Assembly (NCBI GenBank): GCA_016200005.1
Contig: JACQFP010000079.1
Span: forward strand, 1-59,016
Source of the DNA: Verrucomicrobiota bacterium
GTDB lineage: Bacteria > Verrucomicrobiota > Verrucomicrobiia > Limisphaerales > PALSA-1396
Direction: 5' to 3'
Length of the DNA: 59,016 nucleotides
The notes under the pieces are model-generated. The model was not told the origin of the DNA and ran no database searches. It saw only the letters and a list, made by a program, of their open reading frames with translations. Below are positions 40,838 through 49,076 of the stretch, in pieces. Within the stretch, counting starts at the first letter, position 1; every line of letters begins with the position of its first letter. The translations under genes were made by a program, and so were the position numbers.

Positions 40838-42745
40838 ATGAAACCACCTAAATTTGTGAAACTCAGCTTGATTGTGAGCGGATTCCTGTCGCTGGTCTGC
40901 ACCTGCCCAGCGGCGCAAATTGCTTTTGAAGACTTCAATTATTCGATCTCTTCAACCTTATCGAACCAAAACGGCGGTACTGGATGGCTGAGCCCGTGGC
41001 TGGGGGCCAACATCGGCGGCGGTGGTAACGAGGCCAACGAGTTGGACTTTGTGATCACCAATGGATATAGCTGGTCGAATAGCACCGGTGGTTATATTGT
41101 CGGCACCGGCGGTGCTATTTTCGACCATGACTCCTCTCCGCATGGGGAATTCCGGCAATGGTTCAGTCCCGGCACGGCCTTGGGCTTCGGAACCACCTAC
41201 GGAACCAATATCTGGTTTTCCTTCATAGCGACGTATGATGTCGCGTCGGGCAGTGGCTGTGCTGTCCTCCCATTCGAGGCCTTGGGTGATTCATTAACCG
41301 GTTTCGGCGTGACTTGCCTGGGTCCTGCTGGGGGAGGTGACTTCCAAGTGCAACTCCGGGTGGGGGCATTTGGTCAGGCTCCTGGCCCGCTCCTTGGCAC
41401 GCAGGCCAGCGATCTGAGGAACCTCGCCGCGTGCCGGCCTGGCACCAATCTCGTCGTGGGCCGGTTCCAGTTGGACCCGACGGGACCGGGCGGAGCGGCT
41501 CCGCCGTTCACCGGCAACGACCGGCTGGATGTCTGGCTTAATCCGAACGCGGAGCCCACCACCGGCAGCCAATTGTGGTATAGCGGCTTTTACGCTTATC
41601 GCGACGCCACCGTCAGTTCAGGCTACACAGGCATTCGCACGGGTGGTGGCGGGCAGATGACGATAGATGAGTTCAGAATCGGCACCAACTACTCGGACGT
41701 GATTCCCAGCACGGCAAACTCGCCAGCCCAGATACCGTCGCCGCCGCTTCTTTCGATCGAAAATGCCGGCCCTGCGGGCGTCCAGTTTAATCTGAGCGAA
41801 GGCACCCCGACAAACTCCAACGAAATCGTCACCTACTATACAACCAATTCTGGAGGTGCTCCTGTGGCCATTGACGCTACCTGGGTTGGGAAGACTCCCG
41901 CGTCCTATTCCTTCACCATCGCTAAACCTCCCGCCAACGGACCGACGAACTTCACGGCGTACACCTGGCTGATTCCAAATCCCAACGGCCACATCCAGGC
42001 GTTGGACAACCCCAATGCCGTCCAATTGGCGATCATCTCCGATGGGCAGGGTGGCGCCAAGGCGGTGCTCGGATACTTCGTGAACAGCGGTGGCACCCTC
42101 TACGACAACATCAACACCATCTTCACCACTGGAGTGATCGCAACGCTCTCCAACGCTCCGTTTGCGGGCACGTGGACACTTCGGGCCAACAGCGATACGA
42201 GCTTCACGATCATTGCCCCTAACAACGTGCAGGCCTCCGGCTCATTGCAGTCCGGCGATGAGGGTAATTTTGCCAGTTCCGTTTCGTTTTTCCTTGGCGT
42301 GAATCCTAACGGCGGACCAAACGTCGGCAACCCGGCCCTTGGCTACTACATGACCGTGAGTGGCGTCATCATCACCAACAACAGTGGCGTGACGATCAAC
42401 CCCAGTTGGGGACCCGGTGTCGTTGTTCAAAGTGATTTCGGCACCGGGGCACCGTTTAGCGCACAGAATCCCCCTAACTGGTCTGTGCTCGCCAACTTCC
42501 CTTCGTGCATTTATGTGATGCCGAGCAACAGCCTTTACCGGGCCACCTGGGGGAACGCGTGCGGTACCAGTTCAGGCGCCAACTCCCTGACCACCACCAA
42601 CGCCTTGGGCGGTTCGGGCGCTTGGACGACCGTGGTGCCAACGACTTCGCTCTTGAGCGACAGTACCAACATCGCTTTCATCACGACAAAATACACGACG
42701 AACAGCGCGGCCTATTTCCGCGTCAGCGTGCCCTATGTTCCCTGA
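40838..42745 (+). CDS. Secreted protein of block A, function unknown
   Basis: A 635-residue exported protein (signal around LSLIVSGFLSLVCTCPAA). The N-terminal half is lectin-like in composition (ESFNYP-type opening FEDFNYSISSTLSNQNGGTG, then FITNGYSW-type and NDRLDVWLNP, MTIDEFRIGT). The C-terminal half has repeated Ser/Thr/Asn-rich beta segments such as GTWTLRANSDTSFTIIAP. The paralogue at 45521 matches throughout. Start ATG 40838 is chosen because it aligns with the paralogue's ATG 45521. It begins block A; its job may be a surface or matrix protein served by the pseudopilins, but no domain is confidently named. Confidence 0.75.
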   Translation: MKPPKFVKLSLIVSGFLSLVCTCPAAQIAFEDFNYSISSTLSNQNGGTGWLSPWLGANIGGGGNEANELDFVITNGYSWSNSTGGYIVGTGGAIFDHDSSPHGEFRQWFSPGTALGFGTTYGTNIWFSFIATYDVASGSGCAVLPFEALGDSLTGFGVTCLGPAGGGDFQVQLRVGAFGQAPGPLLGTQASDLRNLAACRPGTNLVVGRFQLDPTGPGGAAPPFTGNDRLDVWLNPNAEPTTGSQLWYSGFYAYRDATVSSGYTGIRTGGGGQMTIDEFRIGTNYSDVIPSTANSPAQIPSPPLLSIENAGPAGVQFNLSEGTPTNSNEIVTYYTTNSGGAPVAIDATWVGKTPASYSFTIAKPPANGPTNFTAYTWLIPNPNGHIQALDNPNAVQLAIISDGQGGAKAVLGYFVNSGGTLYDNINTIFTTGVIATLSNAPFAGTWTLRANSDTSFTIIAPNNVQASGSLQSGDEGNFASSVSFFLGVNPNGGPNVGNPALGYYMTVSGVIITNNSGVTINPSWGPGVVVQSDFGTGAPFSAQNPPNWSVLANFPSCIYVMPSNSLYRATWGNACGTSSGANSLTTTNALGGSGAWTTVVPTTSLLSDSTNIAFITTKYTTNSAAYFRVSVPYVP

Positions 42746-42776
42746 TGATTTTTTGGGCGGGGGTCGGTGAGTGGAA

Positions 42777-42801
42777 GGCGTCAGAGTCATTCTCTGGCGT
42801 C
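42777..42801 (+). promoter_or_regulatory. Conserved intergenic hairpin of block A
   Basis: GGCGTCAGAG (42777-42786) pairs with CTCTGGCGTC (42792-42801) through 10 base pairs including two G-U. The same position in block B has a related stem with changed but still paired bases. It lies between the secreted protein and the pseudopilin gene and may set their expression ratio. No T-run follows. Confidence 0.5.
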
Positions 42802-42825
42802 TCTTTGGTAATTTTGATTGATTGA

Positions 42826-43659
42826 ATGGAAACTGAGATAAACCGAACAAGACCTCGAGTCGTGAAATTATTTACCGGCTTGGAACGCGGGTCCCCGCGG
42901 TACAACGGTGCCTTCACACTGATCGAACTGCTGGTCGTCATCGCTATCATCGCCATCCTGGCCGGATTGTTACTGCCGGCCCTCGCCAAGGCGAAGGAGA
43001 AGGCTCGTGCCATCCAATGCATGAACAATGCGCGCCAGATTCAGTTGGGCTACAATATGTATCCCACCGATAACGGCGATCAGATCGTAGCCTTCTGGCT
43101 GACCGACAAGCCGGCGCCGCCGGGCTCCCTCTTCCCGGCCATTTACACCTTTTGGCCAGACCTGTTGCGCCCGTATCTTTATGGGACCAACATTCTGGCC
43201 TGTCCCAGCGTCAGAACCGGATTCGGGCTGAGCATGGAGGAAGGCGAGTTGACCGCCTATACCGCGCGTCAGTACAACCAAGACTGGAGGCCGAAGCTCG
43301 CCCGAGTGAAACGTCCATCCCAAGCTATTCCGACCGCGGATGCGGGTGAGATCGTCAACGTGGCCGAGACGAACGCAGACCTGTGGGTCGAAGTACCGCA
43401 GTCCGCGTACCTCATGTGGCTGCCCCCGAGCACGCGGCCGTGGTACAGTTACATCACACCGTGGCGTCCGATCGCCCGCCACAGTCGGCGTTGCACGGCC
43501 GGTTACGTGGACGGCCACGCCACGTCAATTCGGGTCAGCGAGATGGGTCTGCAATACTGGCCGGGCAAAACGCTCGATGGTCAGACCGCCTGGGCCGGCG
43601 CGCAACCCTTCGGCGGCAATGACCTTTATGACCCGCGTTGGCAGTGGACCACGGATTAG
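42826..43659 (+). CDS. Pseudopilin, H-X9-DG type (block A, first)
   Basis: A 277-residue pilin-like protein. The leader ends NGA and is followed by [18 protein letters not shown], then [20 protein letters not shown]. The C-terminal part has the H-X9-DG motif ([14 protein letters not shown]) and ends [12 protein letters not shown] 42826 aligns with the start of its block B counterpart. A second pseudopilin gene follows after 5 nt. The globular domains of all three pseudopilins share a [14 protein letters not shown] segment and an LQYWPG segment, so they are one paralogous set. The secretion role is inferred from the signal only. Confidence 0.9.
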   Translation: METEINRTRPRVVKLFTGLERGSPRYNGAFTLIELLVVIAIIAILAGLLLPALAKAKEKARAIQCMNNARQIQLGYNMYPTDNGDQIVAFWLTDKPAPPGSLFPAIYTFWPDLLRPYLYGTNILACPSVRTGFGLSMEEGELTAYTARQYNQDWRPKLARVKRPSQAIPTADAGEIVNVAETNADLWVEVPQSAYLMWLPPSTRPWYSYITPWRPIARHSRRCTAGYVDGHATSIRVSEMGLQYWPGKTLDGQTAWAGAQPFGGNDLYDPRWQWTTD

Positions 43660-43664
43660 TTGAA

Positions 43665-44498
43665 ATGAAAACTCTAAAGAGACGTTTGAAAACCAAGATC
43701 ATGATAACCTCAAACGGACGCCAGCCGCTGCCATGCCGAGTCGATATCGCGTTCACCTTGATCGAACTGCTGGTGGTCATTGCCATCATCGCCATCCTGG
43801 CCGGCTTGCTCCTCCCGGCGCTCGCCAAGGCGAAAGAGAAGGCTCGCGCAATCCAATGCATGAACAACGCGCGTCAGATTCAGTTGGCCTATACATTGTA
43901 TGCGGGAGATAACGCGGATCAGGTGGTCGCTGTCGGCTCTTTTGATCGGGTGGCACCCGCAAGCGCTTGGTTTCCCGGCGTCGGGGTTCTGTGGCCGGAC
44001 GCGCTGCGCTCTTATATTCAGACCACCAATCTCATTCACTGTCCCAGCGTCAAAGACAGCATGTTTGGGTTGGGCTTGAACCACGGCGAATTGGGAGGTT
44101 GGGTCGCACCCCAATACCAACAATGGTACTGGCCGAAACTGAACTCTGTGAAGCACCCCTCCGAAGCGGCCGTGATGGCTGATGCTGGGCTGATTGCCAA
44201 CCTGGCGGAGACGAACGCCGACCGATGGGTCGAAGTGCCAGGGTCGGCCAACCTCTATTGGGCCACGCCCAGTCTTCGGTCGTGGTACAGTTACCTGACG
44301 CCCTACCGTCCCATTGGCCGGCACAACGGGCGTTGCACGATCAGCGACGTGGATGGGCACGCGGAATCCATCAAGGTCAGCACGTTGGGGCTGCAATACT
44401 GGCCCGGCCGGACGACCGACGGCCAGACCGCTTGGGGCAACGAGTTCTGGGGCGGCAACGGCCTTTCTGACCCGCGCTGGAAATGGGACCGCGACTAA
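43665..44498 (+). CDS. Pseudopilin, H-X9-DG type (block A, second)
   Basis: A 277-residue paralogue of the preceding gene, with [18 protein letters not shown] after a basic leader, the H-X9-DG motif as [15 protein letters not shown] and a C-terminus DPRWKWDRD. The ATG at 43665 is 5 nt after the previous stop (an upstream in-frame ATG at 43638 would overlap the previous gene). Its 3' end is nearly the same as that of the block B pseudopilin at 48289, including the following AACGTC, so block B probably corresponds to this gene. Confidence 0.9.
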   Translation: MKTLKRRLKTKIMITSNGRQPLPCRVDIAFTLIELLVVIAIIAILAGLLLPALAKAKEKARAIQCMNNARQIQLAYTLYAGDNADQVVAVGSFDRVAPASAWFPGVGVLWPDALRSYIQTTNLIHCPSVKDSMFGLGLNHGELGGWVAPQYQQWYWPKLNSVKHPSEAAVMADAGLIANLAETNADRWVEVPGSANLYWATPSLRSWYSYLTPYRPIGRHNGRCTISDVDGHAESIKVSTLGLQYWPGRTTDGQTAWGNEFWGGNGLSDPRWKWDRD

Positions 44499-44541
44499 AA
44501 CGTCGCCATCGCCGCGTTGGGCAAGCGACCCTGACCGCATT

Positions 44542-45174
44542 ATGAACAAGAAGCCCCTCGTCGTTGTTCTCGCCGTTGTGGCGATTATTGTTTCCGGCGT
44601 CTGGATTTACTGGAACACATTTGGGCGGGGGCCAAAAATCGAACTGGATCCCTATCGGGCGCTGGGCGAGGTCGCCGGGGAGGAGACGGCGCGTCTGCTC
44701 AACCACCAAGGGCAGGTCGTCATCATCGCTCGCGCAAACAGCGGCGGCGCGAACCCGGTGCAGGAAGCCGAGGTGAAGGCCTTCAGCGTCGCGCTCAGAA
44801 AAGGCCATGTTGGAGTCGCCACCACCGAGCGGTTCACGGTGCCGCCGACAGTTGCCATGTTCTCGGGCAATACCGTTCCCCGCGATCGGTTTTTGCAGAT
44901 ATTTCAGGCCCATCCGAAAACGGCTGCCCTCGTGTTGTTCGCGGAGTTTCCGATGCTGGACAAGCCCGACCTTGACCTGCTGAAACAAAGCGGCATCAAA
45001 ATCGTGTTGATCTCCGGCAACCCGCCCGGCTGCCAGGGTCTGCTGGAGGCGGGGGTGGCTCACCTGGCCTTCGTGCCACGCACTGACGGGCCGCCGCAAA
45101 CCTTCCAACCGACTCAAACCCTCCGCGACTGGTTCAACCGCTATTACGTGGTTCTCACGCCTGGAAAAATGTAG
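44542..45174 (+). CDS. Small membrane-anchored protein of block A, function unknown
   Basis: A 210-residue protein with an N-terminal anchor (LVVVLAVVAIIVSGVWIYW) and an extracytoplasmic domain. The domain contains LDPYRALGEVAGEETARLLN, ALVLFAEFPMLDKPDLDLLK and GIKIVLISGNPPGCQGLLEA, which reads like a Rossmann-type ligand-binding fold. The copy at 48384 is the same length and about nine-tenths the same by eye. It overlaps no gene and is preceded by a stretch (CAAGCGACCCTGACCGCATT) identical to that before the copy. ATG 44542 is chosen; the frame opens earlier only as an extension through the pseudopilin's end. Confidence 0.8.
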   Translation: MNKKPLVVVLAVVAIIVSGVWIYWNTFGRGPKIELDPYRALGEVAGEETARLLNHQGQVVIIARANSGGANPVQEAEVKAFSVALRKGHVGVATTERFTVPPTVAMFSGNTVPRDRFLQIFQAHPKTAALVLFAEFPMLDKPDLDLLKQSGIKIVLISGNPPGCQGLLEAGVAHLAFVPRTDGPPQTFQPTQTLRDWFNRYYVVLTPGKM

Positions 45175-45520
45175 GGCTTGCGGTGTTGGCGCCGCGCCGG
45201 CGCTACGCGCAGTTCTTCGAGCGTTGCGATCGGCAGCCGGCGGTGCCTTTGCAGTTCGCCGTGCAACGCGGCAATCGCGACGTTCTTGTCGCGTACTTTG
45301 GTGACATGACGTATCCGGGAGATTTGTCAATATTACCCACGATTAGCCCGTTCGCCGTGATGGCATGCAGTTCTGTCTGGAGGCGCAACATCTACCATAT
45401 TTTGGCCAAAATCGCCGGTTGGTTTGGCCTGAAATTAGTTCTGCGTACGGCTGGTGCCTTCAGAATTGATTAAGCTTGAACCCACGGCTACATGAGCCGG
45501 CGCACAATATCAAAGTAATT
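45175..45520. other. Intergenic region between blocks A and B
   Basis: This 346-nt gap contains the synthetase remnant (45203-45287). It also contains a segment with GTGACATG and TGATGGCATGCAGTTCTGTC that resembles the region upstream of the block A secreted gene. An open frame across it is explained by the remnant. Confidence 0.55.
45203..45287 (+). pseudogene. Remnant of an acyl-CoA synthetase 5' region
   Basis: This 85-nt stretch starts CTACGCGCAGTTCTTCGA and translates as YAQFFERCDRQPAV and then VQRGNRDVL. It aligns with residues near YAQFFDRCDRWSAV of the intact acyl-CoA synthetase at 49077, at about 49173-49257. It lies just after the first copy of the membrane-anchored gene, exactly where the intact synthetase lies after the second copy. 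It is a scar of the duplication, not a gene. Confidence 0.7.
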
Positions 45521-47383
45521 ATGAAAATAACAAAACTTACAAAGCTCAACTTGATTGTGATCGGAGAGCTGTCGCTGGTTTGCACCAGCCCGGCGGCACT
45601 GATCGCTTATGAAAGTTTCAACTATCCTGTCGGATCAACTCTTTCAAACCAAAACGGCGGCACCGGATGGATGGCGCCGTGGACTGGCGCCAATCTTGGT
45701 GGCGGCGGGAGCAATCCTTCGGAGTTGGATTTCGTGATCACAAATGGCTATAGCTGGTCGAACAGCACCAGCGGTTATATTGTTGGTAACGGCGGTGCTA
45801 TTTTCGATCACGACAGCGCCAACGCGTATTCCGAAGCCCGCCAATGGTTCGATCCCTCCAATCCCCTAAACGACATCACGACCTTGTGGGGGACAAATAT
45901 CTGGTTTTCCTTCATCGCAACGTATGACGTCGCTTCGGGCAGCGGCGGGTCGGTCAACCTGTTCGAGTCGGCCAACGATTCGGTAGGTGGGGCTGGCGTG
46001 GTGTGTTTGGGACCCGCCGGTAGCAACGATTTTATTGTGCAGATCCGCGCGCCGACATTCGGCCAGGGGCAGCATAGCGGCACGACCGCTCAAATCCAAT
46101 CGTCAATGCCTGGCACCAATCTCGTCGTTGGGCGATTCCAATTGGCCCCGGGGCCGCAGACCAGTGCGATCTTCGGCAACGACCGGCTGGATGTCTGGCT
46201 CAACCAGACCAAGGAGCCGACCAATGGCAGCGAGCTGTTCTTTACTGGTTTTGCCGCTGACCACAGCGCTCCCTTCAGCTCGGGGTATGCGGGCATCCGC
46301 ACGGGCGTCAATTGCGAGATGACGATTGATGAGTTCAGAATCGGCACGACCTTCGCCGATGTGGTGCCCGCTACGGCCGTGTCACCAAACCCGAAGCCAC
46401 CACCGCCATTGCTTTCGCTGGAAAACGCGGGACCCGACGGGCTGCAATTGAACACCAGCGAAGCCACTCCGGCGAACTTCAATGAGATCGTAAGCTATTA
46501 TACAACCAATTCGGGCGGTGCCCCCGTCCCCATAGAATGTGCGTGGGTCGGGAAGGCTCCGGCCTCCTATGCGATCACGATCGCCAAACCTCCCGCGCAT
46601 GGACCCAGTAATTTTATGGCTTACGTCTGGCTGATTCCAAACTGGAACGGCCACATCATCGCGCTCGACAACCCGACCGTGCTGCAATTGGCCATCATCT
46701 CGGACGGACGGGGCGGCGCTAAAGCCGTGTTGGGGTACTACGCGAACAGCGGCAACAACGCGCAGGCCAACCTCGATACCCTCTTCACCACTGGGGTGAT
46801 GGCGACGCTTTCCAATGCGCCGTTTGCCGGCACGTGGACTCTTCGGGCCAACAGCGACACGAGTTTCACCATCATTGCCCCCAACAACGCGCAGGCTTCC
46901 GGTTCCCTGCAAACCGGCGATGAAGCCAATTTTGCCAGCCAGGTTAAATTTTTCCTTGGCGTGAGTCCCAATGGCGGCTCGAACATCGGCAACCCAAGCC
47001 TTGGCTTCTACATGACTGTGAGTGACGTCACCATCACGAACAACACGGACGGCTTGGTCGTGCGAGGCGATTTTACTAATGGCCAGCAGTTGGACGTAGC
47101 GCAAAGTCCGCCAAATTTCTTGCCGGCGGCGAACTTTCCTTCCTGCATCTACGTGATGCCGACGGGCAGCGTTTACCGCACCACGTGGCACAACGCCACC
47201 GGCCCCGGTGTCGGCCAGAATTCCTTGGAGACCACCAACGCCTTGGGAGGCTCAGTCGCCTGGCCGAATACGGTGCCCAGCACTTCGGTGTTGAGCGACG
47301 GCACAAATGTCACTTTTGTTACCAAGGAATTCACGACCAACAACACGGAATTCTTCCGCGTCAGCATCCCTTATAGCCCTTGA
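45521..47383 (+). CDS. Secreted protein of block B, paralogue of 40838
   Basis: A 620-residue exported protein with signal LNLIVIGELSLVCTSPAA. It shares with the block A protein the segments NQNGGTGW, FSFIATYDVASGSG, GTNLVVGRFQL, FGNDRLDVWLN, MTIDEFRIGT, YYTTNSGGAP and GTWTLRANSDTSFTIIAP. It is 15 residues shorter, mainly in the middle and near the end. ATG 45521 is the start that preserves the signal. Function unknown; surface or matrix role inferred. Confidence 0.77.
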   Translation: MKITKLTKLNLIVIGELSLVCTSPAALIAYESFNYPVGSTLSNQNGGTGWMAPWTGANLGGGGSNPSELDFVITNGYSWSNSTSGYIVGNGGAIFDHDSANAYSEARQWFDPSNPLNDITTLWGTNIWFSFIATYDVASGSGGSVNLFESANDSVGGAGVVCLGPAGSNDFIVQIRAPTFGQGQHSGTTAQIQSSMPGTNLVVGRFQLAPGPQTSAIFGNDRLDVWLNQTKEPTNGSELFFTGFAADHSAPFSSGYAGIRTGVNCEMTIDEFRIGTTFADVVPATAVSPNPKPPPPLLSLENAGPDGLQLNTSEATPANFNEIVSYYTTNSGGAPVPIECAWVGKAPASYAITIAKPPAHGPSNFMAYVWLIPNWNGHIIALDNPTVLQLAIISDGRGGAKAVLGYYANSGNNAQANLDTLFTTGVMATLSNAPFAGTWTLRANSDTSFTIIAPNNAQASGSLQTGDEANFASQVKFFLGVSPNGGSNIGNPSLGFYMTVSDVTITNNTDGLVVRGDFTNGQQLDVAQSPPNFLPAANFPSCIYVMPTGSVYRTTWHNATGPGVGQNSLETTNALGGSVAWPNTVPSTSVLSDGTNVTFVTKEFTTNNTEFFRVSIPYSP

Positions 47384-47410
47384 AGATTTTGGGGTGGCAG
47401 GTTGGGACCG

Positions 47411-47439
47411 GAGGCGTCAGAGACAGTCGCTGGCGCCTC
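47411..47439 (+). promoter_or_regulatory. Conserved intergenic hairpin of block B
   Basis: GAGGCGTCAG (47411-47420) pairs with CTGGCGCCTC (47430-47439) around a 9-nt loop, one G-U pair. It sits at the same place as the stem at 42777-42801, between the secreted protein and pseudopilin genes. Several bases differ between the copies while pairing is kept. Confidence 0.5.
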
Positions 47440-47452
47440 CTCGATAATCGCA

Positions 47453-48289
47453 ATGGATGAAAAGAGAATTGAAATGAGCACGACCAAATCGAAAATTATG
47501 AAAACCATCAGCACCCTGACCTCGTCACACCGGGACGGGGTCGCGTTCACGCTGATCGAACTGCTGGTCGTCATTGCGATCATCGCCATTTTAGCCGGCC
47601 TGCTGTTACCGGCACTGGCCCGGGCGAAAGAGAAAGCCCGTGGAATCAAATGTATCAACAACGCGCGCCAGGTCGGCCTGGGTTACCTCATGTATGCGGA
47701 GGACAACAAGGACCGGGCCGTGGCGCTGGTGGCCTGGAACCAACCGGCGAACTCAAGCGCTTGGTTCCCGGGAATCGCTACGATGTGGCCCGACCTGCTG
47801 CGATCATATACTCGTACGACCAACCTCATCGCCTGCCCCAGTGTTAAGAATGGATTCGGGCTGGGCTTGAACCACGGCGAACTAACCTCCTGGACCGTTC
47901 CGCAATATCAACAGGACTCGAAGCCGATTCTTACCAGCGTGAAGCATGCCGCCGAAAGCGTCTTCATTGCCGACGACGGGCTGATTGCCAACGTAGCCGA
48001 GACGAATCCCGAACTGTGGGTCGAGGTGCCGGAGGCGGGCTCCCTTTTTTTCTGCACGCCCAGCCTTCGCTCGTTGTACAGTTATCAAACCCCCTACCGT
48101 CCCATTGGCCGTCACAACCGGCGTTGCACCACAGGCTACGTGGATGGACATGCGCAAGCCATCAAGGTCAGCACGCTGGGGCTGCAATACTGGCCCGGCA
48201 AAACCGCCGATGGTCGAACCGCGTGGGGCTCTGAAGTCTGGGGCGGCAACGGCCTTTCTGACCCACGCTGGAAATGGGACCGCGACTAA
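47453..48289 (+). CDS. Pseudopilin, H-X9-DG type (block B)
   Basis: A 278-residue pseudopilin: [14 protein letters not shown] leader, then [18 protein letters not shown] and [18 protein letters not shown]9-DG as [15 protein letters not shown], and C-terminus DPRWKWDRD. It is closest to the second pseudopilin of block A. Block B has only one such gene, so one copy was lost in B or gained in A. ATG 47453 aligns with block A start 42826. Confidence 0.9.
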   Translation: MDEKRIEMSTTKSKIMKTISTLTSSHRDGVAFTLIELLVVIAIIAILAGLLLPALARAKEKARGIKCINNARQVGLGYLMYAEDNKDRAVALVAWNQPANSSAWFPGIATMWPDLLRSYTRTTNLIACPSVKNGFGLGLNHGELTSWTVPQYQQDSKPILTSVKHAAESVFIADDGLIANVAETNPELWVEVPEAGSLFFCTPSLRSLYSYQTPYRPIGRHNRRCTTGYVDGHAQAIKVSTLGLQYWPGKTADGRTAWGSEVWGGNGLSDPRWKWDRD

Positions 48290-48383
48290 AACGTCTCCAT
48301 TGCCGAGTTGGGAAAACGAATCAGCGTGCGGCGCGTGGATTTGATGGATTTATGGATTCTGCACAAGCGACCCTGACCGCATT

Positions 48384-49016
48384 ATGAACAAGAAGCCCCT
48401 CGTCGTTGTTCTCACTGTCTTGGCAATCCTTGGCTCCGCCACCTGGATCTACGTGAACAGACCCGGTCGCCTGCCCAAAATCCAACTGGACCCTTATCGG
48501 GCGCTGGGCGAGGTTGCTGGGGAGGAGACCACGCGTCTGCTCAACCACCAAGGTCAGGTCGTCATCCTCGCCCGCGACAACCGCGCCGGCGTCAACCCGG
48601 TCGAGGCGGCTGAGGTGAAGGCGTTCAGCGCCGCGCTCAGGAAAGGTGGTGTCGGCGTCGCCGCCACCGAGCGGTTCAGCGTGCCGCCCGCAATGGCCAT
48701 GTTCTCGGGTGGTGCCATCCCACGCGATCGCTTTTTGCAGATTTTGCAGGCGCATCCCAAAGCGGCGGCCCTCGTGCTGTTCGCGGAGTTTCCGATGCTG
48801 GACAAGCCCGACCTTGACCTGCTGAAACAAAGCGGCATCAAGATCGTGTTGATTTCGGGCAACCCGCCCGGCTGCCAGGATCTGCTGGAGGCGGGCGTGG
48901 TCCACCTGGCCTTCGTGCCACGCACTGACGCGCCGCCGCAAACCTCCCAACCGGCTGCAACCCTCCGCGACTGGTTTAACCGGTATTACGTGGTTCTCGC
49001 GCCGGGAAGAATGTAA
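48384..49016 (+). CDS. Small membrane-anchored protein of block B, paralogue of 44542
   Basis: A 210-residue protein with N-terminal anchor LVVVLTVLAILGSATWIYV and the same domain order as its block A copy (LDPYRALGEVAGEETTRLLN, ALVLFAEFPMLDKPDLDLLK, KIVLISGNPPGCQDLLEAGV). Its upstream spacer is longer than in block A by about 50 nt, including a GGATTTGATGGATTTATGGA stretch. Function unknown. Confidence 0.8.
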   Translation: MNKKPLVVVLTVLAILGSATWIYVNRPGRLPKIQLDPYRALGEVAGEETTRLLNHQGQVVILARDNRAGVNPVEAAEVKAFSAALRKGGVGVAATERFSVPPAMAMFSGGAIPRDRFLQILQAHPKAAALVLFAEFPMLDKPDLDLLKQSGIKIVLISGNPPGCQDLLEAGVVHLAFVPRTDAPPQTSQPAATLRDWFNRYYVVLAPGRM

Positions 49017-49076
49017 GCCTTGCCGTGAGGACGCTGCGTAAACTACACTGGCACATCATTGGCCGCCTTCGCCAAC

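Noticed and set aside
45183-45473. 96-residue open frame between blocks A and B
   Set aside because: Its recognisable part is only the acyl-CoA synthetase remnant and the rest is non-coding spacer, so it is not called a gene.
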